Positions 1-13,200 of a stretch of 64,000 nucleotides of DNA are shown here, in pieces. Made by a program: the position numbers and the translations under genes. How positions within the stretch are numbered: the first letter of the stretch is position 1; the number at the start of each line of letters is the position of its first letter. Below the pieces are notes generated by a model. That model ran no database searches and was not told the origin of the DNA. It was given only the letters and a program-made list of their open reading frames with translations. This stretch comes from Apiosordaria backusii (taxonomy: Eukaryota; Ascomycota; Sordariomycetes; Sordariales; Lasiosphaeriaceae), in the NCBI GenBank assembly GCA_030549205.1, contig JAUKTV010000002.1:3348001-3412000 (forward strand), in the 5' to 3' direction.

Positions 1-1719
1 GCGAGCGGTCCTGTCTTTGCTCGACCGCCTGGCCAGGCCTGTGTTCCGATGCAAGACAGATTGCAGAACATGACATCTCGCCAAGAGAAAACCTCCCTCC
101 TCTTTTCCCTTGACTTCTCGCCCTTGGCTGGCACTGGTTGGTCGGCATTCGCGATGCTGATCCGGGCCGGCATCAGGGCTAAAGACGTTAGACACATGCC
201 AATACCAGCCGGGTCCAAAGTATGGGTAAAACAGTCGTGCGGTTGAATCTCGACTCTGACAGCTTTCCAACAACACGACACCCTTGGCTATACTACCTTA
301 CAACAGCCCGGATGCTGGTGCCGACCCGTTGGTGCAACATGCGGCCTTCAACCTCCCTTTCTGCGGCCCAACACAGCATTGCCGTGGCCTCGAGTCTGCA
401 GGACCACCCCAGAGCACCGCGCGGCCACAAACTGCACGGAAACATCGAGAGCCTCGGCAGCTTCAACATGTCAGCCTCTCGTACATCCATAGTAAAAGAT
501 GCAGACAACCAGGCGGCTGCCCGCAGCTTCCCGACCCATGTAACCCAATGTATTGGATACTTTGACGGCGGGAGGATTGCGGGACAACTTGTCTAGTCGA
601 CGTCTATTGGACTTCATTCCCCAGGTCTCTGTAACAAACCCGGTACTCTCAACCAATGCCCGATGAGGAATTCGTGCCGCTTTGTTCTTTCTTTTCCCCT
701 CCAATTGGGTGGCCACCGACATCGGGTTCTCTTCCACGAGCAGACGAGTTGTGCCCACACATCTTGCGGCAAGCAAACGGTCGAGATCGATCTGGGGTTG
801 GCGTCCAGATGTTTGGGACTTTTGCAACAAAGAACGGCAAGATCGTCGAGACGACACGGTGGTCACGGTGATCTCATGGCTATCTCTACGGCGGCCCTTG
901 ATACGGACCGCGACATCCCCATACCTCACTAGCAGTCGGTCTCGTCGCTCGGCCCGGAGAGAGCTCTTTGTTCAGGGCTGTCCGCGTGTACATGCCTCGG
1001 GGCGGCAACATGTCGCCAGACAGACACGAGATCGTGGCACAAAACAAATAGATTGCCAACTTACAGCGGCAAGCTCCCTCCCCACTTCCTAGCTTCGATT
1101 CCATGCAGACAGCGGAGGTACCGGAGCTATGCGGCCTCAAACTTTCTGCATCTCTGCTGCTGCTTCCCCGTCACTGCCCGTCACACACTTTATCCATCCG
1201 CAGCCTGCTGGTTCAAACAGGGCCATCATCCGCTGCCCATCGGGTGGGCTTTCACTCAATAATGTGTGGGCCTTTCTATTAAAGTCTGACGCCTCCTGCT
1301 GTGCGTATGTACGTTTACGATAATCGTTCTGCCTTGCTGCAGCACGACCAAGTGTAACACCAAGTTCAGATGACGGGACCTTCTTGGATACTTTGCCTTT
1401 CCCCGAATTCCATGGAGTTTTGAGCTCTGGTTTTTCCTGGGACTAGATTCTATCCCTAGCACGAATTATTGGTTGAGAAAAGTCTCACCAAAAACCATTT
1501 GACATCCACTCGGTTTTTTCCCCAGTATCATACGTCAGATATCGATACACAGTCAGCAAGGATATCTCCCTTGTCAAGCTCACGGGGCCAGCTGTCAATG
1601 CGGGAGCGCATAAATCAAGACTTCTATCATCTCAGGGCTGGCGTGGATCTGTATGGGAACTCCCGACGAGCCGCTTTTAGCACAGTACAACCTCGTCGCA
1701 TCATACATATCTCACATCA
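1..1719. other. intergenic, no supported gene
   Basis: Only short overlapping open frames occur on both strands, with no recognisable domain and no convincing intron-linked exon chain. The right end holds the 3' flank of the minus-strand dehalogenase that ends at 1720. A gene entering from the left of the window cannot be excluded, but I see no coding signature. Confidence 0.5.
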
Positions 1720-2481
1720 TTACTCCTCTCCAACCAACCTTTTTGCCACCTGCTCCAAACCACCTTCCCCGTCATCAAGTCCCACCCAAAGATCCACCCA
1801 CTCTTTTGCTTTTTTATACCTCTCCTCCTCGAGGCCCCATCTCTCCTCCCCTGGACGCTCCACGTACACAGTCCTGAACCCTAGTTTGCTCGCAGCAGCC
1901 AAGTCCCCCAAGTGAGCCGCCACCATGGCAACCTCTTTGGGATCCAGGCGCAACCTCTTGCAAGCCCCCAAGTAAACACTCGGGTGGGGTTTGTAAGCCT
2001 TGAAATCTTCCGAAGAGAAGATCTCATCAAACCCCAGCTTCCCATTCTTGTCCAAGTCTTCAAGGCAGGTTCTGTTCCCGTCTGACAGCATGGCCGTTTT
2101 GAACCTCTTTTTCAGCTTGGCAATCCCAGCAGCTGAATCGGGCCAGGGGTTCAGCTCATGCCATGTCTGGACCAGTTGCTCGACTTGCTCCGCGGCGAAA
2201 GTGTCAGAAGGAAGGTTGAACTCGGAAAGGAGGGTGAAAAGGGACTCGCGGTGGTGGTCGTCGGTTGTTTTGAAGGGTTGGGAAGAGGAGGGGTTGTAGG
2301 TCCCGCAGAATTGGCCGTGGGAGAGGCGCCATTTGTTGGCAAAGGCTGTCCAGTCTGTGGTTTGGGCTGAGGCGGGGGCGAGCAATTCGAGTGTGTTGGT
2401 GATGTGTGGACGCCAGTCGACTACTGTGCCGAAAATGTCAAAAGTGAGGGCTTTAACGCCGGTCAAGGAAGGGTCAGGCAT
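1720..2481 (-). CDS. HAD-superfamily 2-haloacid dehalogenase type II
   Basis: Single exon of 253 residues. The ATG at 2479-2481 (reverse strand) is chosen because motif I follows it at once: DIFGTVVDW around residues 15-23, with Asp15 as the expected nucleophile. The open frame runs further upstream but without a better start. HAD motif II is LSDGN near residue 131. The Lys motif lies in FKAYKPHPSVY, and the acidic motif is in VAAHLGDLAAASKLGFRTVYV, which is the (S)-2-haloacid dehalogenase pattern AAH..DL..A...G..T.Y. Family knowledge: these enzymes hydrolyse 2-haloalkanoates through an aspartyl ester, but many fungal members have no proven substrate, so the true reaction is uncertain. Length matches the family (about 220-260). 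No signal peptide, so probably cytosolic. Third positions are mostly C near the start and G near the end, a pattern shared with other genes here. Confidence 0.85.
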   Translation of the reverse strand: MPDPSLTGVKALTFDIFGTVVDWRPHITNTLELLAPASAQTTDWTAFANKWRLSHGQFCGTYNPSSSQPFKTTDDHHRESLFTLLSEFNLPSDTFAAEQVEQLVQTWHELNPWPDSAAGIAKLKKRFKTAMLSDGNRTCLEDLDKNGKLGFDEIFSSEDFKAYKPHPSVYLGACKRLRLDPKEVAMVAAHLGDLAAASKLGFRTVYVERPGEERWGLEEERYKKAKEWVDLWVGLDDGEGGLEQVAKRLVGEE

Positions 2482-5400
2482 CTTGGTTAACGGGTAGCTA
2501 TCAATTGGTAAGTACGAGGCCTCGTACAAAGTGGAGAGGTGAGTGAAAAGTTGGTTTATGAGAGAGTCATGAAGCTGGTTTAAGACTTTCGTATAAGTGA
2601 GGGGAAGATGACGAGCTCCTCCGGCCAAACCCGGGAATGCCCGAAGTTGTAGCGGTTGGTCAAGGAAAACTGAAGCACGACATTGACATACCTACTCGTA
2701 CGCTCAGTCTTTCGCAGTAAAGATCAGCGATGGTCAAAGGTCCTGGCAGTAGGCGTAAGATGCAGACAAAGAACTGCCACATCTGGAGGGTTCGTATTAA
2801 GTGTAACAACACCAAACACTGACGCCACCCATAACCCAAAATACCTATGTCACCGAGCCTGAAATCGACAAGATATACAGGACATGATCAATATAGTTGA
2901 ACAAAAAATATTAATGCCAGAAGCGAGTATCGTATCGGGGTACAATGTTGACAACAACTCTGCATCACGGGCGTATTTTGTGGGTGTACACAACCCTTAA
3001 ACAAGCCCCTGGAAGCAACCCAGGCCTCAAAAGCAAACATACACCAGCCCAAAGGCTTCCACGCTCAACCTCCTGAATTACATAAATGATACAGCCTATC
3101 CAATATCTTTTCTTACTGATAATCTTGCTAAAACATACCACCTTTTACAACAGACACTAAACTACTCCCTCCACGTTATGGTCCAAAAATCACACATCCA
3201 ACTGAAACTCTCCCGACGTCCTGAGGGCGAGCACACTCTAGACTCGGTTAGACATGACAAGTCCAAGTTCTGTCAAAAAAACAGGCGAGGAGAGATGTTA
3301 ACAGAGTCCTTTGCTTTAAATTGTATCATGAGAGTGTATCCATCACTCCTTTTCTGGCTTTCTCTCGACGTTGTCGCGGTAAGTAGTAGTGCCAGCAAGA
3401 ACAGGCCAGAGCCAGCAGCCATAATTTGGCACCTTATGTTGATTTCTAACCGAGTACCGTCGCCAGTCTGATCGGCATCTGTTGCTACAGCGCCCGTAGA
3501 GGGTCCCAGCAGGATAGTACAGAGCAACCGGATATTGAGTTGGAAGACCTGGTCCGTGATTGATCGGCCAGCGAAGCATCATACCTACCTAGGTGACCAC
3601 CTGTATTGCGGTAGTGGGAGCGGGAGTAGTCTTGGTCCCCTCTTCTTCAGAATGGTTACAGGTAGGAAGCCGCGGCGCTCGACAACGCCCAGTATAGGTA
3701 TCACCCCGGGGTGGTCGGGCGAGGAGCCGAGGAGTCGAGGAGCCGGGTAGTTGAGGAGACAGCACTGCGCTTCGGGGAGGATGGTGAGGCGGTGGTGTCA
3801 GCGCCTTGTATATAGCGGCCGCGGCCGCGGCTGTGGGAGAGGGGTGAGAGAGTTGAGTGCTTGGGTTGGGCGGGACCGAATCGGGTGGGGGTTGGCGGTG
3901 TTGGTTATTTCCAGATCACTTCTTTCATCCATCTTCTCATCTTCATTCTCTCTTGGCTTTCCATCGCTCGACATCGGTGAGTCGTCCGTGACGGAGCCGT
4001 TCGGTGGGTTTGAAGGCGTGGAAATCGCTTAGGGACTAGGCAGTGATGACCAAGCGACCTTACTCTTTGGATTGACAGTACGGTTCTGACGAGCCGAGGG
4101 TGATAGGGTGGCAGGGTGAGCAGGCGGGGGAGGCGAGCTGGCGCACATGGACGGAGCGAGATCAGGGTATCTATCTTTTGACAGAGAGAAGGAGAGACGA
4201 GTCTAGTGTCTTTGTCGATTGGTTATTCTTTTCTTTTTGGATTTGGACAACTGTAACTTACGCGAGACTGAGACTGGTCGGTTTTGATTCTGTGAGAGTA
4301 ATCGTTGTACTGTTAACGACGCCTGGAAGAGAGCTCAAAGAATTTCGCATCTTCCAGAGTACGCTGAACAGGAGGACGGATAGCTGGATCGTGACTTTCG
4401 CTGTTTACATCATCATCATCAAGCTAAGCCAGTCTCTGAATAGTCGTGGACAGTGACTGATACCGCAACCATTCGCCCCGATCGTACTCGAAAGGCAAGA
4501 GTCTTGGGAAAGCGTCTCCATTTTCATCACCTCCACCGAGTCCCATATTTCCCCAGTCTTTCAAGAAAGGAAAGGACCTCGATTCGAGGCCAAGGAAACC
4601 ATCACCGTCACTTTCGCCACCCTATCTGCGGTGCCTGTTTATCATCAGCAACACGTCAAAGCCACGGGTCGGGTACAGTAGTTAAGATCTGATATTGCTA
4701 GTAGGAGGTTTGTCAAGATATACATACAAGAGAGACATGCCGGGACCATACCAAGACTTCTCTGACGGTACAACGCCTGGAAAAGCAATCGGTTTACTCG
4801 TAACAGACCCTCCAGACTTACTAACAGCGGGCCCCTTCAGACAGAAATCATTGAACAAAATGCTTTAAAAGTCGTCAGGTGGGGCCTGTGTATATCTTGG
4901 GTCCTCTGCCTCTAGAGTAATTAAGTAGAAAGACATCACGGCGTGCTGTCTACATAGCAGAGAGCATCACCGAGGCCGCCAAGATGGAGCGAAGGGGGAT
5001 GGATATGACAGATGCTTTTTATCTTTGTCCAAGATAAACCAAAACTCCATGCTAACCAAGTCTTATCGATGGGCTTTAAATGAACCAAGTGATATTGATC
5101 TCCCATCTGTTGGTTCTTGTCTACAACCCCATTCATCAGCCTAAGCTTCAGTACCTAGGTAACCACTCCAGGCAATCCAGACAGCAAGCCAAGCAAGGAT
5201 GAGACCACCCAACCTGTGTGTCCGACGCTCCATCAACCTTCTCTCTCCTCCAGTCTCTAGCGACCCAACCCAAAGGGGCCACGAAGCAAATTGGCCGCAA
5301 GAAGAGTGATGTTGGTTTGGAGTTGATACACATTCATATTTCACCGGACCGAGCCAGACGAAGCATGTACTTGGCTGTATGTCTCGGTGTGATACCGCCA

Positions 5401-8400
5401 ACCTTGTGGCACAGAAGGAGAAATTTCTCTGCTCTTGCCAGCGGTAAGTGTCTCGGCTGTCTCGTTTCAGCCCTCAATCTACTCGCACTCTTTCTTTCTT
5501 TGTGTATGTTTGTAGCAGGTAAATAAGGAGTGAGGTCTACAACCCTCAGCTCACTGGTGACTGTTCACCTTAGACGATGTACTCCACGCAGCCCGAGAAA
5601 CCGGTGATATCATTCTTTATTTCCGTCGGTGGATATTTCCAACCTCCGATTTCATATAGAAGCCGTTTCGTCCAGAGACACTTGTTCCTGGCTCCTTGTG
5701 TGCCAGAGCCTTGCAAAAATCCCGAGACATGACACCACAACTCTCCTGGTATTCCCCTTATTCTCCGTTTCATGGAAAGATCTTTGAGACCCCCAAAGAA
5801 AGTAACGTCCACTTCGTCAGCCAAGCGTACAACTTTGTCTCGGTAGTAGTCATAAACTACCGGCATCACAACAACAACAACCTACCTTAGACCGGCTGCA
5901 AGTACTCAACATCCCTTCTCCGCTGATCACCTGCACTCCATATTGGGTCTCCCGATCCAATATGTCGTAAAAACATCGCTTCCGTTTCAGAGTCAAATAA
6001 ACCACACTGCAGTCATCAATTCCATCTCTGCAGCATGTAAGTGACAGCTCCCGGCGCGTATGTACGTTGCTGCAAGCTGCACTGCAGATGCAAGGATAGG
6101 GGGTGGAAACACAGACAGATAGACCTCCACAAGGTATCTGCAGGCAAGGGATTCATGCAGGATGCTAGTGATGCGGAACAGAGCACATAAGCGAGAGGGT
6201 CTTGTTTATGGAGAAGTGGGGAGAGAGGAAACAACAAGAGACAAAACAACAGGTATCTTGTCAAAAAAGTAAATGATTTGGCTTCGGACCGGTCAACCCA
6301 GGTAGCGAGAAGCAAGAGCGATATTGCTCTGCGTTTTGACCAACTCGCCAACCCGTGCCGTGGTTGCAGGATGCACCCGCTAAGGGTGGAAACCCTCTTC
6401 AACCGCATGCGAGACGAGGTGATGAACCGATCTATATTGCACCACCGTCGTCTTGCTACGACTTCGGCACCGGTCTCACTGGATGAAGAGATGAAGCTGC
6501 TGGCTCGGTTGGGTTTTTGATGGAGTGCCAAAGGTAATCGGTCCGGGTAATCGACAGAGGGTGCATCTGAGCGTTGAAGTGACCTTGGAGAATTGGTCGT
6601 GCCTCGGTTTCTTGACCTCAAAATCTCAGTGGTGCCTGGAACGAACTTGGAAATTTGATCAAGATCCTGCTGGCCTCAACACTGGCCCTCATCTTCCTCC
6701 TGTCATGATCCATAGGCAGCTCAAATCCAGTCAGCTGGAAAGAGGTCGCCGTGGTGGCCGAGTAGTCTCTGTAAACTCTTCACCAGTCATCAGTCAGCCC
6801 GCTACCAAGTCAAAAGTTCCAACCAGTTGCAGGCAGAACCCAAACAATGATTGGCCAATGGCTCGACGAATACGCGTTGATAAAGGCGCGGGGTCGCGGA
6901 AACGCGGCATCAGGGAAGGTCGACTTTTTGAACTTGTTGGAGGGCGAATGCTGCCTCGAACGCCGCTGGCTTGCTTTCCCGGCACTGGACTTCCAATCAG
7001 CCTTCAAAACTCCCGTGATCAGCCGCAGCTGGGCTGTTCGCGGGGGTGGACTTTGGGCAAGGGTTTGCCAGTGGAAATTTTCTTTTTATCCTGTGACGAC
7101 CGTTTCACCGGTCTAAGCTGTCTGTAGAAATGATTGGCTGTATGAAGAAATGTGATTTGTTATCTGATTTCTGGGGAAAAGCAGCGTTTGTTATCTATCA
7201 TGTCAGTGCATGATTTTTGGTATAGTGAGGGCAGTGATCTTGCTGGCATCTGAAGTGAAAGCAAGAGTCCGTATCCGATCTCCGGTAAATCTTGGAAAAC
7301 GGGGCCCTTTGCACGTGTGTAGCATCGGGACGGGGACCGGGGCCGGGACCTTTAATAGTGATGGGCTTGTTGGTGCTTGTAGCACAGCATAAGCAGTCCG
7401 AATCCAGTGAAGGAGCCGTTGCTTCCCCGCTGTGAATCCACAGTTTTCGATGCTGCTTCCCGCCGGACAGCGGCACAGAGTTGAACCTCTGTGTTCTCAG
7501 ATGCCAACCGGAACCCCCCCTGTGACCTTCCAGATGGAAGATAGCAAGCAGACTTTTGATATCATCCAGTCAAGTCGAGTCGAGATGATGGCCAAGCCAA
7601 GCGCTCGCCTCACTCCTCAGCTTGCCTGCGCGCAAGAAAGAGAAAGAAGCGTCTCATTCGGTTAGCTGGTGACCAAGACCTTGGCGTTCCCTGGTGTTCC
7701 GGTGATAAGGTACGGCGAGCAAGCCAGCCATGCTCCCGCAGTGGGGGGTTCAATTAAGGACCTCCACAATTCCCCTTTGGGCAACCTTCAACTGGCCCGA
7801 AGTTTGAGACATGCGCCACGCCGCTCCCGCGCAGGACGGACACCACCAACCTGGGAATCACCACTGAATTGGATGGAGGCTGTTCAGACGCGACGTGATG
7901 AGGTTCAAGACGATGCTTGTGATCTCAGCTTCGATCTCGAGAGGGTATCGACTGACAAGAAAATGTTGACAAGACCCCATATGGGACACTCATTTCGGGG
8001 TGGCATGGTCTCGGTCGATCCCGCACAGTTCAAAATGCGCGGATTCGGGAGCAGGTTCGGGTCAGGGTTCGAGAGATCGGCAACAGGACATCACATTTGG
8101 AAATTTGTCTCTCTCTGGATTGGCTTCCCATTCGCTGGCAGCCGCCCGTCACAGAGGCCTGCCACCAAAGAGGCTTAGCGGCCTTGAGCCTCGCGGGGTC
8201 TCATCCCCTTTTCGAGGTCGACCCTTGTCGAGAGCGTTTTTAATTCGACACTGCATGGCGATGTTGCATCTCTGAGATTTCGCAATGCTGTGTTTGCTGG
8301 AGAAACATATAGAGATGGGACGAAAGATGCCAATTCGAAGACGAACGGCCAGCGAGGAGAAAGAAAGCTCATGCCGTGCCTCCGCTGTCAGTTGTGATGC

Positions 8401-9499
8401 TGCAGATTGAGCTGCTGCTGAAGCCAGGATCAAAGCTCGGGACATTTCTCGAAGCTTGAAAGAGCTTGGACCACTCGACTCCAACAAACAGGGGGACACC
8501 CATCCAATATCATCGCTTCCTCTGTCGAAGAACCAACGGCTCAACGTGAGGAAAATGTAATTTCTTGCAGCAAGCACATTGATGGCCGTTTCAGCTTGAT
8601 CCTATCCTTCCCAACGATCAGTGATCATCTTTGTAAACTCCAAAGTAGGGCTGGCCCCTTTCTACATAGACCCAGGTGTTTGGTGCGTGGCCTAGCTGGC
8701 CAGCGTTGTAGTGTAATTATTTCGCTGGGTTGTTCAGATTCGCGACGCATGGCTTTGGGCAGGGTCCGTGATGGAACTCAAGACGCTCGGTCGGACATTG
8801 CAAGTCGAGCAGTTTTCTGGCGGGTGAGGCGGAAATAATTATCTCAGTAATCGCAAGAGTCTGAAGTCTGCCACAGCACAGACTGTGTCACAATCTTTTG
8901 ATGATCAGTCCTCAACAAGACGTTCAAACGTCACCCAGGAAAGAGGCCTGGAAGGGGTCCCCTGGAGGCTTCCCGAGTCCCTGCTCCACTGAGTGGGAAC
9001 TGCTCCAGGGCTGTCATTCGAAAGGCCCCACCAGCCCATTTTGCTGATGGGACGACTGGGTGAAAAGTGGAGAGCTCGCACATAACTCGACCAGGTCTGC
9101 TCAGGCCTCCTTGTCTTGCACCACGATGCTCCTTTCGTAGTCGTCGACGACGTCTCTCTTCTTCCTCTCTCGGGCTCAGAGGTGTGTGGCCGTCGTGTTT
9201 TTGGAGCATTGCATCTCGACATTGACCGACGACACCTTCCCTTCTCATCCTCACTTACAACCTTCTTACCCTCACTTACACGCCCTCGCACTTACAACCT
9301 AGTTACTCTCACGGGATCCTTCGCTTCTCCGGTTTTTGTTTCTATATTTCTGATACCCGATACCCGATACCCTTGGTTCTTTCTTCCAGCGCGCTGCTCG
9401 TTGTTTCCCCTTCAAGCACTTGCGGATTTCTCCCAACAATTCCACCTTTATTAGACTTTGCCTGACACATTGCCTGCGTCAAGCTAAACGCTCTGCTCA
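2482..9499. other. 7-kb intergenic region between the dehalogenase and the apsA-type gene
   Basis: No open frame here has a recognisable domain. The longest, about 200 codons at 6525-7127 (+) and 6016-6621 (-), have low-complexity or random-looking composition and overlap antisense partners of similar length. Landmarks are a G+C-rich block at 3640-3840 with a repeated GGCCGC core near 3816-3832 and a short GAGGAGYCG repetition near 3720-3750. There is a pyrimidine-rich stretch at 9230-9330, a plausible transcription start zone for the downstream gene, and three tandem GATACCC units near 9353-9373. Much of this region may be the regulatory upstream of the apsA-type gene. Confidence 0.4.
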
Positions 9500-9610
9500 G
9501 TAAGTGCGAACGACGATCACTTGGGTCAAGCCTGAGGGGCAACTTTTTGGTAGCCTACATTGGATCGAATACCAGGATCTGAGATACTGACCACATAAGT
9601 CTTTTGGCAG
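9500..9610 (+). other. probable 5' leader intron 1 of the apsA-type gene
   Basis: A consensus donor GTAAGT at 9500, a branch-like TACTGAC near 9585-9591 and an acceptor GGCAG ending at 9610 define a 111-nt intron upstream of the coding sequence. The assignment rests on splice consensus only. Confidence 0.55.
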
Positions 9611-9641
9611 CTTTTCTTCTGTCATCGAGGTTGGACACTGG

Positions 9642-9833
9642 ATGCACTCTCCCGCCTCTTCAGCTTCAGCCAAAGCCATCAGGAGTCCGGAGCTCCACCC
9701 CCTCGCAAGCCCATACTGCCTCGAGGGGATGCCGGTCTGGGATACCAATTGTGAGCCCTCACTTTATCGTTTCAAGCCATACTCGCTCAGCCCACACGGC
9801 CGGAAGGGCGGCTGCAAGACCTTTTGGTCTTGA
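9642..9833 (+). other. upstream ORF (63 codons) in the apsA-type leader
   Basis: An ATG at 9642 opens a 63-codon frame that ends at 9833, seven bases before the donor of leader intron 2. It lies wholly inside the predicted leader exon 9611-9840, so a scanning ribosome would meet it before the main start at 10255. A second minimal frame, ATG-TAC-TAG at 10177-10185, lies in the last leader exon. No domain is visible. A role in translational control is inference. Confidence 0.4.
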
Positions 9834-9840
9834 GTGTCTG

Positions 9841-10098
9841 GTAAGTTGTTTCTATTTTTTGAGTCCCCTATACCCCGCCCCCATAATGCCGGACCCGTCC
9901 CGGGTTCAGCCTTCCATAATACATCATGCTATAACCTCAAGTCGAGTGCACGAAAGCCCTACGCATATTCCACAGCATCAGCTTGACGTTTGTGAAAGTG
10001 GGGGGTAGCCCGTGTCCTCATGCGACGTCTTACAGGATCGCTGTTTCAAACACAGACGTCGGGGAACATTACTAACTGCGGGGGATATCTCTACTCAG
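9841..10098 (+). other. probable 5' leader intron 2 of the apsA-type gene
   Basis: GTAAGT donor at 9841, a perfect TTACTAAC branch site near 10069-10076 and acceptor CTACTCAG ending at 10098 give a 258-nt intron. Joining across it does not create a coding extension: the frame open in the preceding exon meets TAG a few codons into the next. The intron is therefore in the untranslated leader. Confidence 0.6.
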
Positions 10099-10254
10099 TC
10101 CGAAAGGCATTAGTGATCACCTTTGCATCTCATTCCGAGCACGGTTCTGATATTCGAGACTGGTCGGTTGGTGGAAATGTACTAGAACTCTCTGCTTGGG
10201 CCAAGTACGAGGCGGCATCTTTGCGCAGAACCGAGATACCAAGAAACCGCAACA

Positions 10255-13200
10255 ATGGTTGGCGCCTGGGAGACCGAAGATGAGTCGACCGTACCGGTCG
10301 GGTCCTTGCCGACACCTGCAGACACACCCTACCGAGTCCCTTCGCGGAACGTATCACGAGGCTCGCGCAAATCAAGACGATCCAACACGCCCCCAGGGAA
10401 AAATGCCAAGAGCCGCTCACCGGCGCCGCTGAATGGCGAGAGGAATGATAGGGCGTCGATGATGTCTACGAGGGAGTTTTGTTCTGATGAGCCCGTCAGC
10501 ATCGACAGCAAACGCTTTACGCCAACGCTCCATGCCAACCTGGTGTCAGAGATTTTGTCGCTGAGGCGAGATCAGGAGGAAAAGCTGAAGATTATTGAAA
10601 GTTTGGAATCCTCATTGGAGACCGTTCGAGGGGAGTCCGAGTCACTTCAAGCTAGGGTCGTCTCGACAGACAAGGAAAGCCGGTCGTTGAAGCGTCAGTT
10701 GGCCTTGCTGGAGGGGGGAACATCTTCTGCACTTGGTGAGCTGGCCCGGGAGCGTGACGAGGCCGTCGATTCAGCTGCCGAGACTAAGAAACGACTCGAT
10801 ATCACCCAGAAGAAGCTGAGGAGCCAGGAGGAGGACTCGGAACGGGTGCATCGACAATGGGAAAAGGAGAAGGATGAGTGGGAAGAGGAGAAGAGGAAGC
10901 TGGAGAGAAAAATCCATGTGGCCGAAAGTCGACTGAAGGTGGTGATTGATGAGGTCACGGCATTCCAGGCAGTCCAGATTCATGGGGAGAACGGGATACT
11001 CAATGATCACGAGAGCGAAGGCGAAGAAAGCGGCAAGGAGAACGATGCAGCCAGTGTCCGAACCATGAGCCTTACTAGCAACCCCCGATATTCGATCATG
11101 ACTTCCCCCAAGGCGAACGGGATGAACTCGTTGGCCGACGAGCTGGACGGATTCGACGAGGAGAGCGACTACGGTGGTCGGGAGAGTGTGCTGTCCAACG
11201 GCAATCACCACACACACTTACGCAACATGAGCCGGGACAGCATCATGTCCAAGACGCACAGAAGACGCCAGAGCAGCGACAGCTTGATGAGATCCGGCAG
11301 TGTCGCTCGGTCAAGACTTGTTTTCAGCCCCACGGCCTTGGAGAAGCTTGAGGGTGGCACGATTCAAGAAGACAATGAGACAGAATTTATTGCTCCCAAG
11401 GCTGTTTACGTCGACACTGGCGTTCAGCCATCACCTCCACCCTCGCCAAAGATGATTGCCGTCAAACCCGCAACGCCCGAGCCATCGCCATTCATTCAAA
11501 GATATGAAAGACTGTACGGCCTAGACAGCCCGCCCCGTGCCGATCTTGAGATCGAGGCAAACCAGAGGAGGAAACGGGTCCAAATTGGGCAGCCACTTGC
11601 CATCAAGACGCCGGCAAACAACTTGATGGTCAATGGTTCCTCTCAGACCCTGGAAGAGCCTTTGAGCCCGCCAAAGACGCCCAAGACGCCGTCCCAAGAG
11701 CTGCCTCCAACCCCAAAGCCCCAGATCCCTGCCATGGTCTCTTCGTCTACACAAACTGAGGACATCGCCCCACCGCTTCAACTTCCTTTCCTGTCTATAC
11801 CAAGCATCAGCATCATCCCCCCTTCGAGCCGCCCTAGCACACCTCGCCAGCCTCTCTTGCCGCAGTTGACCAAGGACGTTGGCTGCCAAGTGTCCCTGAT
11901 TTCTAGTCCGCCCACAGCATCGTCATCAATGCAGACAGAAGAAATCCGTGTAGACAAGCGTTTGGCCAAATTGCCTCCTCATCTGCACCCTTCAGCCATT
12001 ACGTCAAGACCAATCTCGCCAGCTTTGCCTACTCCAGATCTACCCACTGATGACTTCCGACAATTCACTCCAGTCCCTGGAAATGTGCCACCACCTCGGA
12101 ACCCCCGCCGGTTGACCAGCAAGCGAAGCATTGTAGATATTCCCTCGTCGCCGCCTGTTGTTTCTTCTCCGGTGAGAGAAGAGACCAGAGATGCCTATCC
12201 TGGTAACAATGACGATGGACCGGTATCAAGCCAGACAGCCGCAATCAGGAGGCCGCATAGAATCAGCAGCTTGTTCGCTGGCTTTGACGGGAACAGCACG
12301 GATGAGGGTGATGAGTTTATGGATCTCGATATCAGTGACTCGGAGTATCGCACGGCACTATCAGCTCCATCAGCGCCCAGAACCGCAGCAAGTTCCAGCA
12401 GGATGGGCAAGCGAGGCTCTGAGACGACAGCTGCCTCCTCCGAGTCAGCCTTCTCTCCAAAGATGAGCAGCCGATACTCACCGCGCCTGATGGACGAGCC
12501 TGATGGATATGGCGGCTACGGCTCGGCCAATATCATTTCCCAGGCTCGCGAGACTCGGGACACGGGCATCAACAGCTCGGGCTCCCGCCGTGGTGGACCT
12601 CGACCGGCGTTTGGAACGAGGGCTAGTGTTATGCGCAGGGCTGCCTTGATCCAGAGTGGCATCAATTCGCACTCGAGGGCTAGGAGCCCAAGTCTGACAG
12701 ACACGAAGGAGCCACCATTCCCTATCCCAACCCGTGCTAGCTCGAGGAAACCGCCTCAGAGCGTCAGCGCCCCCAGTGAAGGAAGAAGCTCAAGCAGAGG
12801 GTCGGATGCTTGGCATAGACGAGGCTCGAGCCGGAGCCACTACCGTGCCGGCAGCATTCGCAAAGTGCGCTCAGTCACAGGACTTCCTCGTGGGCAGAGA
12901 CGTCGGCCATCCCGTTCCCCCTCTCGGTTCGCCGAGGAGGTGGAAGTCCCTGAGAGCCCGGGCCTTCCTCCACTGCCCTCTAATGATATCACCACACCCC
13001 GAAACAAGGAGTCCAACTCGTACGCCAAGTACAGGTCTCACAGATCCCAGCCTTCCACAAATACCACTACCACCGGTGAGACGGGCGCCGCATCGCAGGC
13101 GGAACCGAAGGAAAAGGCATTTACGGTGGTGGAGGCGATTGCTCAAACAATGGTGGGTGAGTGGATGTACAAGTATGTGCGGAGACGCAAGTCGTTTGGG

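Noticed and set aside
6525..7127. 200-codon plus frame
   Set aside because: No domain, unremarkable composition and antisense frames of comparable length; likely chance.
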